Source: Actinotalea subterranea (lineage in GTDB: Bacteria > Actinomycetota > Actinomycetes > Actinomycetales > Cellulomonadaceae). From it: a stretch of DNA of 64,000 bases. The stretch is taken from assembly GCF_008364845.1 (NCBI RefSeq), contig NZ_VTTP01000001.1, positions 457,594-521,593 on the forward strand, read 5' to 3'. The notes under the pieces were generated by a model. That model saw only the letters and a list, made by a program, of their open reading frames with translations, made no database searches and was not told the origin of the DNA. Shown piece by piece: positions 8,719 to 16,818 of this stretch. The translations under genes and the position numbers were made by a program. Numbering within the stretch: the first letter of the stretch is position 1; each line of letters starts with the position of its first letter.

Positions 8719-10671
8719 ATGGAGCTTGGCGAGTACCTCGCCGTGCTGCGCAAGCGGTGGTTCGTCATCCTGGTCCTCGCGCTCGTGGGCGGCGGGCTCG
8801 GCTACGCGCAGGCGGCCACGAGCACGCCGATGTACCGCTCGACGAGCAAGATCTTCGTCTCGCTCGCGCGCGGCGAGACGGTCAGCGAGCTCGTCCAGGG
8901 GGCGACGTACACCCAGAACCTCGTCGAGTCCTACGTGCAGCTCGCCACGATGCCCGTCGTCCTCGACCCCGTGATCGACGAGCTGGGCCTCGACGTGTCG
9001 GCGCGCGCCCTCGCCGGCACCGTGCAGGCGGACTCGCCCCTGAACACGGTGATCATCGAGATCTCGGCCGTCAGCGCGGACGCCGAGCGCGCGGCGGCCG
9101 TGGCCGACGCCGTCGCACGCGAGCTGTCGACGACCGTGCGCGACCTGTCACCGACGTCGGCCGACGGCGCGGCATCCGTCGAGATGACGATCGTCGCCGA
9201 GGCCCGGCCCGCGCTCGCGCCCTTCTCGCCCAACACCAAGCTCGACGTCGCGACGGGCGGCGCCGTCGGCCTGGGCCTCGGCGTGCTGCTCGCCCTGCTC
9301 GGCGCCCAGCTCGACACGCGGGTGCGCTCCCCGCGGGACTTCCCGGCGTACCCAGCCCGGCCGGCGCTCGGCAGCATCCCCTTCGACAGGTCCGTCGGCG
9401 TGCGGGGCCAGATGCTCCTGGACAACCCGCACGGCGTCCTCGTGGAGTCCTACCGCAGGCTGCGGACGAACCTGCAGTTCCTCGACGCGTCGAGACCGCT
9501 GCGTGCGATCGTCGTCACGTCGTCCGTGCCCGGCGAGGGCAAGTCGACGACGGCCGTCAACCTCGCGCTCGTGATGGCGGAGAAGCGCGGCCGCGTGCTG
9601 CTCGTCGACACGGACCTGCGCAACCCGTCCGTCGCGAAGATCTGCGGCCTCGAGGGCGGCGCGGGCCTGTCCGCGGTGCTCATCGGCGAGGCGACCGTCG
9701 CCGACGTCGTGCAGCCGTGGGGCACCGAGGGGCTCGACGTGATCGCCGCGGGCCGCATCCCCCCGAACCCGAGCCAGCTCGTCGACTCCGACGCCATGGA
9801 GGCCTTCCTCCACGAGGTCACGCGCACCTACGACTTCGTCATCCTCGACACCGCCCCGCTGCTCGCCCTGACCGACGCCGCCGTGCTCGCGCGCCGGACC
9901 GACGGCGCGCTCGTCCTGGCCCGCAGCCGCAAGGTGCGCCGCCACGAGCTCGCCGACGCCCTCGCGTCCCTCGACACCGTCGGCGCAACGTGCCTGGGAC
10001 TCGTCGTGAACGGCGCCCAGGCCGCCAAGACGGACATCCACTACGGCTACACCCAGTCCACGCCCACCCCGACGCGCCGCGAGCGCATGCGGGAGCGCCG
10101 CCGTCGGGCCTCGGCGCCGGACCATGCCGCCGACGCCCGGCGCGGCCTCGGTGCCGCGGCCCCCGCCGACACCCACCGGACCGGGACGCTCGACGACCTC
10201 TTCGGCCCCGCGCCCGTCCTGAGCGAGCCCGTCGCCGTCCACGCCGACGCGGAGGCCGTGGCCGACCACGACCTCGACGTCGACCTCGACCCGGCACGGG
10301 AGCACGGCGCCGGCGGGCGCGGCGATCACGACGCGCGGCCCGACGGCGCGGCGGCCGACGACGACACCACCGGGACCGCCGCGGCGCACCGTGACCACGC
10401 GACGACGCCGGACCACGCGACGACGCCGGAGCACGCGACGAGCGCGGAGCACGCAACGAGCGCGGAGCACGGGGCGCGCGCGGAGCACGCGACAAGCGCG
10501 GAGCACGCGACGCCGGTGGGCCACGCGACAGAGGCGGAGCGCACGACAGAGGTGGAGCGCGCTCCGGAGGTGGCGCACGCGACCGAGGTGGAGCGCCGCG
10601 CGGCACCGCGTCACGCACCCGCACCCACGCCGGACGAGCCGGCGACCGACGAGAGCCACGACCGGGCGTGA
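8719..10671 (+). CDS. Polysaccharide co-polymerase / BY-kinase (Wzz-CpsD fusion type)
   Basis: A 650-residue protein that probably controls EPS chain length and export. ATG 8719 follows GAGGAG by 6 nt. The N-terminal Wzz domain has two membrane segments (about 17-35 and 178-200). The cytoplasmic kinase domain carries Walker A (PGEGKSTTAVNLA, about 273), Walker A' (VLLVDTDLRNPS) and Walker B (FVILDTAPLLAL). The expected C-terminal tyrosine cluster is reduced to HYGYTQ. Beyond it lies a ~190-residue low-complexity tail (His/Ala/Asp/Glu-rich) containing eleven hexapeptide repeats of the type (D/E)HATxx, encoded by an 18-bp tandem repeat. It is the first gene of an operon; the next gene overlaps it by 4 bp. 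Confidence 0.9.
   Translation: MELGEYLAVLRKRWFVILVLALVGGGLGYAQAATSTPMYRSTSKIFVSLARGETVSELVQGATYTQNLVESYVQLATMPVVLDPVIDELGLDVSARALAGTVQADSPLNTVIIEISAVSADAERAAAVADAVARELSTTVRDLSPTSADGAASVEMTIVAEARPALAPFSPNTKLDVATGGAVGLGLGVLLALLGAQLDTRVRSPRDFPAYPARPALGSIPFDRSVGVRGQMLLDNPHGVLVESYRRLRTNLQFLDASRPLRAIVVTSSVPGEGKSTTAVNLALVMAEKRGRVLLVDTDLRNPSVAKICGLEGGAGLSAVLIGEATVADVVQPWGTEGLDVIAAGRIPPNPSQLVDSDAMEAFLHEVTRTYDFVILDTAPLLALTDAAVLARRTDGALVLARSRKVRRHELADALASLDTVGATCLGLVVNGAQAAKTDIHYGYTQSTPTPTRRERMRERRRRASAPDHAADARRGLGAAAPADTHRTGTLDDLFGPAPVLSEPVAVHADAEAVADHDLDVDLDPAREHGAGGRGDHDARPDGAAADDDTTGTAAAHRDHATTPDHATTPEHATSAEHATSAEHGARAEHATSAEHATPVGHATEAERTTEVERAPEVAHATEVERRAAPRHAPAPTPDEPATDESHDRA
10393..10590 (+). 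repeat. 18-bp tandem repeat, 11 units, inside the BY-kinase gene
   Basis: Eleven head-to-tail units of exactly 18 bp, best consensus GAGCACGCGACGAGCGCG, with divergence growing towards the 3' end. Each encodes a hexapeptide such as EHATSA. Because the unit is a multiple of three, copy-number change keeps the frame, so this is a candidate VNTR. Confidence 0.85.
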
Positions 10672-12209
10672 ACCCCCCGGGTCCGGTGGCGACCGAGGGC
10701 CTCGCGCGGCGGGCCACCCTCGCAGGGCTCGCCACGGCACTGGTCGCCCTCGTGGGCTCGTGGCACGTCTCGCTGTGGTCCGACGAGGTCGCGACGATCT
10801 CAGCCGCCTCACGGGACCTCGGCGCGCTCGGCCAGCTGCTCGACCACATCGACGCCGTGCACGGCACGTACTACGCACTCATGCACGCGTGGGTCGCGGT
10901 GTTCGGCGCGTCGCCGTTCAGCGTCCGCCTGCCCAGCGCGCTCGCCGTCGGGGCAGCAGCCGCCGGGGTGCACCTGCTCGCCGGGCGCCTGGCCGGCCGG
11001 TCGACGGCCGTCCTCGTGTCGGTGGTGCTCGCCGTCCTGCCGCGCGTGACCTGGGCGGGCATCGAGGCGCGGCCGTTCGCCGTCTCGCTCGCGCTCGGCG
11101 TGTGGCTCACGGTGCTCCTGCACGGCAGCCTCGAGCGGCCACGCCTGCGCCGGGACCTCGCGTACGGCGCGCTGCTCGCCCTGGCCGTCGCGGTCAACCT
11201 CTACCTCGCGCTCCTCCCGCTCGCGCACCTCGCGACCGTCCTGGTGCTCCGGCGGGGCCGCACCGCGGCGCTGCGCCTGCTGGGCTCGTCCGCGCTGGGC
11301 GCGCTGCTCGTGTCGCCCATCCTCGTCGTGGGCCTCGGCCAGGCCGGCCAGCTCGGCTCGGCCGACCGCGGGCTCGTCGCCCTCGTGCGCAACGTCGTCG
11401 TCAACCAGTGGTTCCTCGGGGAGACGCCGACGGCGACGACGGCGTCCGGTGGCTCGCTCGAGGCCGGGGGCGCCGCCTGGAAGGTCGCCGCGATCGCGCT
11501 CGCGGCACTCTGCTGGGTCCTCGTCGCGGTGGCCGTGGCGGCCGCGGCGCGGCGGCGTGGCCCGGCGACCCCGACACCGCTCGTCGCGTGGGCGCTGCCC
11601 TGGCTCGTGGTGCCCACCGTGGCCCTCGTGGCGGCCTCGGTGCTCTCGCCGTCGGCGTACAACCCGCGCTACCTGACCTTCTGCGCCCCCGGCGTCGCGC
11701 TGCTCGTGGGCGCGGCCCTGCGGACGCTCGACCGCCGGCTCGGCTACGCGGTGCTCGCGGCCGTCGTGGTGCTCGCTGCGCCCGTGTACGCGTCCCAGCG
11801 CACGACGACGGCCAAGAGCGGTGCCGACCTCGCGCTCGTCGCCGAGCACCTCGACGGGCGGACCTCGCCCGGCGACGGGGTCTACTTCGCGAGCAGGGAC
11901 GGGGACGACGCGGAGATCCTTCGCTCGTCACGCACGGTCAGCCTCGGGTACCCCGGCCCCTTCCAGGGACTGGTGGACGTCACGCTCCTCGAGGACCCGG
12001 CCACGGGCGGCACGCTGTTCGGCACCTCCGTCCCGCTCGCCGACGCCGGCGACCGCCTCGCGGACGTGGACGTGCTGTGGGTCGTGCGGCGTCAGGACCG
12101 GCCCGAGCAGGCGGCCCACGACGACGCGCTCCTCGAGGACGCCGGCCTGACCCCGGGCGAGGCCTGGGACGGACCGCAGCTGCAGGTCGTGCGGTTCGAG
12201 CGTCGCTGA
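10668..12209 (+). CDS. GT-C fold membrane glycosyltransferase (GT39/ArnT-like)
   Basis: A 513-residue polytopic membrane protein. Its GTG start (10668) overlaps the TGA of the BY-kinase gene (GTGA). About ten hydrophobic segments fill residues 15-400, and a soluble C-terminal domain follows (about 400-513). SLWSDEVAT in the first external loop (about 34-42) matches the acidic DE motif of GT-C enzymes that take sugars from polyprenyl-phosphate donors. It probably adds a sugar to a lipid-linked EPS intermediate on the outer face of the membrane. Because no Wzy polymerase is recognisable in this region, it might instead be a polymerase-like protein, but the DE motif favours a transferase. It converges with the CDP-alcohol phosphatidyltransferase gene. 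Confidence 0.75.
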   Translation: MNPPGPVATEGLARRATLAGLATALVALVGSWHVSLWSDEVATISAASRDLGALGQLLDHIDAVHGTYYALMHAWVAVFGASPFSVRLPSALAVGAAAAGVHLLAGRLAGRSTAVLVSVVLAVLPRVTWAGIEARPFAVSLALGVWLTVLLHGSLERPRLRRDLAYGALLALAVAVNLYLALLPLAHLATVLVLRRGRTAALRLLGSSALGALLVSPILVVGLGQAGQLGSADRGLVALVRNVVVNQWFLGETPTATTASGGSLEAGGAAWKVAAIALAALCWVLVAVAVAAAARRRGPATPTPLVAWALPWLVVPTVALVAASVLSPSAYNPRYLTFCAPGVALLVGAALRTLDRRLGYAVLAAVVVLAAPVYASQRTTTAKSGADLALVAEHLDGRTSPGDGVYFASRDGDDAEILRSSRTVSLGYPGPFQGLVDVTLLEDPATGGTLFGTSVPLADAGDRLADVDVLWVVRRQDRPEQAAHDDALLEDAGLTPGEAWDGPQLQVVRFERR

Positions 12210-12231
12210 CCGCGGTGACGGGCGCCGCGCG

Positions 12232-13002
12232 CTACGGTCGCGAGGCCTGCGGCGCCGGGGTGGGCCTCGGCGTGGCGGCGATCTCCCGGTACCACTTGAC
12301 GCACGCGAGGACGAGGAAGCCCGCGGTCGCGGCGACGATGCCCGCGTACACCACGAGGAACACCGGCAGCACGCCGAGCAGCAGGAAGCTGAGGCACAGC
12401 AGGCCGTAGTCCGTCGGGATCGCCAGGACCGAGCGGAGCCAGGCCCGCGGCCCACCACCGGGCGCCGCGAGCGGGACCGTGCCCGTCGCACGCCTCAGCT
12501 GCTCCGTGAGGATCATCGTGAAGAAGAGGACGGACGAGACCACCGCGGAGACCAGCGGGACGGCCAGCCATGCGGTCGCCACCTCACCCGAGCGCGCGAG
12601 CCCGACGAGGAGCCCGAGGGGCAGCGCGGTGACCTTCACGGCATCCACGACGTGGTCGAGCCACTCGCCGGCGGGGCTGCTCGACCGCCGCAGGCGTGCG
12701 AGCTGACCGTCCGCGGAGTCGAGCGCGTAGCCGATCACGAGCAGGAGCGCGACGACGACGCCGGTGCGCAGGCTCGGCGCGGCCAGGGCCAGCACGCCGA
12801 TCCCGGACATGGTGAAGAGCGCACTGATCCCGGTGACCCCGTTGGGCGTCAGCCGTGTGGTGGCCGCCGCCGCCGCGAGGTAGCGGCCGAGCCTGCGGTT
12901 GACGAAGCGCGAGTAGGCGGGCGCCCCGCGCGCCGCGTGCTTCTGGGCTCCCCCGAGCGCCACGAGGGCGCTGCGGTAGGAGTACGCCTCGACGCCGCTC
13001 AT
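12232..13002 (-). CDS. CDP-alcohol phosphatidyltransferase family membrane protein
   Basis: A 256-residue integral membrane enzyme. The family signature D-x2-D-G-x2-A-R-x8-G-x3-D-x3-D is intact (DSADGQLAR followed by G...D...D at about residues 90-120). Six or so hydrophobic segments are present. ATG 13002 follows GGAGGT and overlaps the TGA of the upstream GT4 gene (ATGA), so the two are translationally coupled. These enzymes move a phospho-alcohol from a CDP-alcohol. In this EPS setting it may make a special phospholipid carrier or a phosphodiester-linked substituent rather than a housekeeping lipid. The substrate cannot be read from the sequence. Confidence 0.8.
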   Translation of the reverse strand: MSGVEAYSYRSALVALGGAQKHAARGAPAYSRFVNRRLGRYLAAAAATTRLTPNGVTGISALFTMSGIGVLALAAPSLRTGVVVALLLVIGYALDSADGQLARLRRSSSPAGEWLDHVVDAVKVTALPLGLLVGLARSGEVATAWLAVPLVSAVVSSVLFFTMILTEQLRRATGTVPLAAPGGGPRAWLRSVLAIPTDYGLLCLSFLLLGVLPVFLVVYAGIVAATAGFLVLACVKWYREIAATPRPTPAPQASRP

Positions 13003-14207
13003 CGGGTGACCTCCGCCTCTCGTGGTGCGGACCAGGTGGTGCGCACGCCGTCCTGCTCGGTGCCGTGCCGTCGGCGACCGCTCAGCCCCGGGCGCCGTGC
13101 CGCACCCGACGCGAGGTCCCGCACGAGCGCCTCGTAGCCGTCGGCGACCGCGTCCCAGTCGTAGTCCGTCGAGCGCACCCGCAGCGCGTCGCCGCGCTCG
13201 CGGGCCCCCGCCGGGTCCTGCTCGGCGTCCAGCACCCACCGCGCGACGTCGTCGGGGGCGCTGAAGTAGCGGCCGGCGTGGCCGAGGACCTCGCGGTTGA
13301 AGCCGACGTCGTACGCCACGGTCGCGGTGCCCGCGCCGATCGCGCGCAGGAGGGACGGGTTGGTGCCGCCCACGGAGTGGCCGTGCACGTAGGTCAGGGC
13401 GTTCGCGTACAGCTGGTCGAGCAGCTCGGCGTCCCACACGCCGCCGAGGAAGCGGACGCGCTCGTCGGCGGCGTCGCGCACGGCGCGCGTGTAGGCCTCG
13501 GCGTACGGGGCCGAGCCGACGACGACGAGCGGCAGGCGTGCGGCCGAGGCGGCGTAGCCCCGGACGGCGAGCTCGACGTGGTTCTCGGGCTCGAACCGCG
13601 CGACGACGAGGTGGTACCCGTCGGGCTCGAGGCCGAGCTCGGCGATGCGGTCGTGGCGGTCACGGGAGACCTGCGGGGCCCCGTAGGCGAGGAGCCGGGT
13701 GGGGGCGCCGAAGACGTCCGTGTAGTAGTCCTGGATCCCCCGGGCGTCCGCGACCAGCGCGTCGGACCAGCGCACCGCGAGCGACTCCGCCGCGCGGTAG
13801 TAGCGCCGACCCGCGCCACCCCACTTCGCCCGCCGCCACTCGAGGCCGTCCACGTGGGTCGCGACCGGGATGCGCGCCGCGCGCAGCACGGGCAGCCACG
13901 GCGCGTTGGCGGCGTTGAAGACGATCGCCGCGTCGACACGGTGGCCCAGCAGGTGGGCCACGGACAGGCCGGTGTGGCTCAGGGTCTCGAGCGACCGACG
14001 GCGCATGGCGGGCCGGTGCACGAGCCGCATGCCCAGGTGCTCGTCCGGCCGTGCCTCGCCCTCACCGGCCCGGCAGTAGACGACGACGTCGTGACCCCGC
14101 GCCGCCAGGCGCCGCCCGACCTCTTCCACGGCGGTCTCGAACCCGCCGTACCGGGCGGGGACCCCGCGGGTCCCCACGAGCGCGACGCGCAGCGCCTGCG
14201 ACGACAT
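12999..14207 (-). CDS. GT4 glycosyltransferase with DUF1972 N-terminus (rhamnosyltransferase-like)
   Basis: A 402-residue cytoplasmic GT-B enzyme. The N-terminus GTRGVPARYGGFETAVEE (about 10-28) is the signature of DUF1972-type GT4 transferases, many of which are rhamnosyltransferases for capsules. The C-terminal donor-binding half has HGHSVGGTNPSLLRAIGAG. I chose ATG 14207 because GGAGG lies 5 nt before it; a GTG two codons upstream would overlap that site. It probably adds the second or a later sugar to the lipid-linked EPS unit, but donor identity is unknown. It is coupled to the downstream CDP-alcohol phosphatidyltransferase gene by a 4-bp overlap. Confidence 0.85.
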   Translation of the reverse strand: MSSQALRVALVGTRGVPARYGGFETAVEEVGRRLAARGHDVVVYCRAGEGEARPDEHLGMRLVHRPAMRRRSLETLSHTGLSVAHLLGHRVDAAIVFNAANAPWLPVLRAARIPVATHVDGLEWRRAKWGGAGRRYYRAAESLAVRWSDALVADARGIQDYYTDVFGAPTRLLAYGAPQVSRDRHDRIAELGLEPDGYHLVVARFEPENHVELAVRGYAASAARLPLVVVGSAPYAEAYTRAVRDAADERVRFLGGVWDAELLDQLYANALTYVHGHSVGGTNPSLLRAIGAGTATVAYDVGFNREVLGHAGRYFSAPDDVARWVLDAEQDPAGARERGDALRVRSTDYDWDAVADGYEALVRDLASGAARRPGLSGRRRHGTEQDGVRTTWSAPREAEVTR

Positions 14208-14282
14208 GGACACCTCCGACGAGTGGGCTCACCGGTACAGCAGGGTCAGCGGCACCGCCCATGAGTCTGCCCGAGGAAGCGG

Positions 14283-14320
14283 GCAATCCGGAACAAACGG
14301 ACGCCGAGCGCACGGGTGAA
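14283..14320 (-). promoter_or_regulatory. Partial EPS regulatory element upstream of the GT4 gene
   Basis: TTCACCCG (14320-14313) and GTCCGTTTG (from 14302) occur on the gene strand, but spacing is 10 nt instead of 17-19 and there is no TANNNT box at the expected distance. It may be a degenerate copy. Confidence 0.3.
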
Positions 14321-14331
14321 ACCGTGCGAGA

Positions 14332-15525
14332 TCACCCGGCCGGACCAGCGGTCGGCGCCGTCGCCGGCCGCTCGAGGTACCGCTGCTCGACCACGTGGTA
14401 GGAGAACGCAGCCCACGGGAGCGTCAGGGCGAGGACCGCCAGCACCGCCCCGAGGTACGCGAGGCCGGACCCGTCGACGTCGCCCAGACCGTCCGCGAGC
14501 GCGCGCACCACCGGTAGGTGCCACAGGTAGAGCCCGTAGCTCACGGTCCCGAGGTAGCGCAGGGGCCTGAGCTCGAGCACGCGGCGCAGCGGGTTGCGCG
14601 CGAAGCACAGACCGAGGATGAGCAGGGCGAACCCCGCGGACAGGCCGGGCCGGACGACCGCGAGGGCGGGCACGCCCCAGGCGTGGTCGGCCGACCAGAA
14701 CGCCACCATGCCCACGAGGCGGTGGACCACGAGGACGACCGAGGCGACGAGCGCGACGCCGACGGCCGCGACGGCGGGCCCGGCCCATCGCGGGATGCGG
14801 TCGCGCCGCACCTCCGCCCACGCCCAGACGGCCCCGACGGCCATCCCGTACGCGAACTGGTCCAGGACGCCCGGGAACTGCATGATCGCGGACGCGTGGC
14901 TCTCCGCGTCGGGTGCCGCGAGCACCACCGCGGTGCGGTAGCCCGCGGCGAGCACGATCGCAGCGGGCAGTCCCACGAGCCACCGGCGGCCCACGAACGC
15001 GCGTGCGACGAGCGGCAGGGCCACGTAGAAGGCGACCTCGCAGTAGAGCGACCAGTACACGCTGTTGATCGACGGCCGCCCCAGGTAGTCGGCCGTGAAC
15101 GTCGCGTCGGCCAGGACCGTGGCCCAGCCCGACGGCGTCGCGAGGATCCCCGGCACCGTGAGGGTCACCAGGACGAACAGGTTGAACCAGTACGCGGGCA
15201 GGATGCGACGCGCGCGGCGCACGAAGAAGCGGCGGAGCGGCACCGGCCGGCCGTCGCGGTGCGCCCGGGCGAACGGCAGGAAGAGGATGAAGCCCGAGAT
15301 CGCGAAGAAGAGGTCGACGCCGATCCAGCCGACCCCGGCCAGGGCGGCGACGGGCCCGGTGCTGGGCCCCACGAGGAAGTGCACGTGGTAGGCGAGGACG
15401 CCCACGGCTGCCACCGCCCGCAGGCCGTCGAGACCCTCGACGTGGCGCGCGGCCGGGAGCCGGGCGGCCGGGTCGGCCGCCAGGACCGGCATCGGGACGG
15501 CCGGTCCCGAACCCCCGGCCACCAT
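14332..15525 (-). CDS. Acyltransferase family 3 (OafA/YrhL-type), EPS O-acylation
   Basis: A 397-residue membrane protein with about ten hydrophobic segments. LDGLRAVAAVGVLAYHVHF (about 31-49) carries the conserved Arg and the catalytic-type His of membrane O-acyltransferases, and FFVRRARRILPAYW is the typical second motif. It probably transfers an acetyl or succinyl group to EPS sugars at the membrane. The start (ATG 15525) lies 3 nt past the TAG of the upstream glycosyltransferase gene, so they form an operon. It lacks the extra C-terminal SGNH domain of longer OafA proteins. Confidence 0.85.
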   Translation of the reverse strand: MVAGGSGPAVPMPVLAADPAARLPAARHVEGLDGLRAVAAVGVLAYHVHFLVGPSTGPVAALAGVGWIGVDLFFAISGFILFLPFARAHRDGRPVPLRRFFVRRARRILPAYWFNLFVLVTLTVPGILATPSGWATVLADATFTADYLGRPSINSVYWSLYCEVAFYVALPLVARAFVGRRWLVGLPAAIVLAAGYRTAVVLAAPDAESHASAIMQFPGVLDQFAYGMAVGAVWAWAEVRRDRIPRWAGPAVAAVGVALVASVVLVVHRLVGMVAFWSADHAWGVPALAVVRPGLSAGFALLILGLCFARNPLRRVLELRPLRYLGTVSYGLYLWHLPVVRALADGLGDVDGSGLAYLGAVLAVLALTLPWAAFSYHVVEQRYLERPATAPTAGPAG

Positions 15526-15528
15526 CGC

Positions 15529-16689
15529 CTACCCCGGCAGACCCGTGCGTGGGGCGCGGTCGGCGTCGGCCCCGGCTCCGGCTCCGACGGGAACCTCGGG
15601 CGCAGGGTCGGGGCGGGCGGCGGATGCGTCCGCCGGGACGCGACCACGCGCGCGCCACCCGGGTAGGCCGCGACCGTGCGCGACCGCGACGGCCGCAGCG
15701 AAGACGTCGGCGTGCGCACGCCCGAGGGCGGGCCAGTCACGTCCCGAGAGGTCGGGCCCGGGTCCGGCGGCGTCACGCGCCTCGCGCAGCGCGCGCGCGA
15801 CGCGACCGGCCTCGAGCGCACCGTCGAAGCGGAGCACCCACGCGTCGCCGACCTCTGCCGCGAGGGCGGCGGTCACGGCGTTGTCCGGCACCAGGACCGG
15901 CCGGCCGAGGGACAGTGCGAGCAGTGCCGCACCCGAGTTGTGCATCTCCCGGTACGGGAGCACGACGAGCTCGGCAGCGCCGATCTCCTGCGCCAGGTCC
16001 TCGTCGGGGACGTGCTCCAGGCGCACCGACACCCGGGCGTCCCGCGCGGCCCGCTCGCGTACGGCCTCGGCCAGGGCGGGGTCGCTGGGCCGACCCACGA
16101 CGCGCAGCGACGCGTCCTGGCCCGGCACGTCGCCGAACACCTCGAGGAGCTCCTCGACGCCCTTGTAGGGGCGGACGAGGCCGAAGTACAGGAGCCGGCC
16201 CGGGACGACGTCGGGCCGCGGGAGGTGCGCGAACCAGTCGCGGTAGTGGCCGTGCAGGATCGTCGTCGCGGGGACGCCGGCCGGGGTCGGCGTCGTGTCG
16301 TTGAGGCGGACGTACCACGTGGTCCAGCGGTCGCAGAGGCGGAGCACCGCGCGTGCCAGGAACCCGTGCTCCTCGTGCGGGCGCAGGTTGTGCGCGGTCC
16401 GCACGACCGCGCGTCCCGTCAGCCGGCACCGCACGAGGACCAGGCCGAGCAGGAGGGCGGCAGCCGCGCCGCGCACCGGGTTCGCGCGCCGGACCACCAC
16501 CTCCGGCCAGTGCACGTGCAGCACGTCGTAACGGCCGGTCAGCGCGCGGCGCCACCCGAACGTCACGGCCTCGACGTCCGCCGGGAGGGCACCGAGCAGG
16601 AGGCTCAGGTACGGGTTCGTCGTCGAGCGTGGCGCCCGGAAGGACTCGAGCACCCGCAGGGGCGCGGCACCGGGAGACCGTCCGGCCAT
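15529..16689 (-). CDS. Glycosyltransferase, GT-B fold (GT4-like)
   Basis: A 386-residue cytoplasmic transferase. Of several in-frame starts I chose ATG 16689 because AGGAGG sits 5 nt upstream; the longer form would run through the promoter. The N-terminal half has YDVLHVHWPE (about 75) and the donor half YFGLVRPYKGVEELLEVF (about 185-203) and PYREMHNSGA, typical of GT4 donor-site E-x7-E regions. The C-terminal ~35 residues are Pro/Ala/Gly-rich and probably disordered. Likely role: one sugar-addition step of the EPS repeat. It is the first gene of an operon with the acyltransferase. Confidence 0.8.
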   Translation of the reverse strand: MAGRSPGAAPLRVLESFRAPRSTTNPYLSLLLGALPADVEAVTFGWRRALTGRYDVLHVHWPEVVVRRANPVRGAAAALLLGLVLVRCRLTGRAVVRTAHNLRPHEEHGFLARAVLRLCDRWTTWYVRLNDTTPTPAGVPATTILHGHYRDWFAHLPRPDVVPGRLLYFGLVRPYKGVEELLEVFGDVPGQDASLRVVGRPSDPALAEAVRERAARDARVSVRLEHVPDEDLAQEIGAAELVVLPYREMHNSGAALLALSLGRPVLVPDNAVTAALAAEVGDAWVLRFDGALEAGRVARALREARDAAGPGPDLSGRDWPALGRAHADVFAAAVAVAHGRGLPGWRARGRVPADASAARPDPAPEVPVGAGAGADADRAPRTGLPG

Positions 16690-16718
16690 GCGCACCTCCT
16701 GAGCGTCGCTGACCTCGG

Positions 16719-16740
16719 ATGCTAGCGGGAAGACGGACAT
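16719..16740 (-). promoter_or_regulatory. Shared EPS-type promoter, GT4-acyltransferase operon
   Basis: GTCCGTCTTC starts at 16738 and TAGCAT (16724-16719) begins exactly 14 nt later, the spacing seen at both LamG genes. No TTCACCCG box lies upstream here. Confidence 0.5.
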
Positions 16741-16818
16741 CCGGGACATGGCGGGCAGTGCCGGGCATCGCCGTCGGTACGCTGCAGCACGTCTCCCAGC
16801 CCCGACCCGGAGGTCGTC

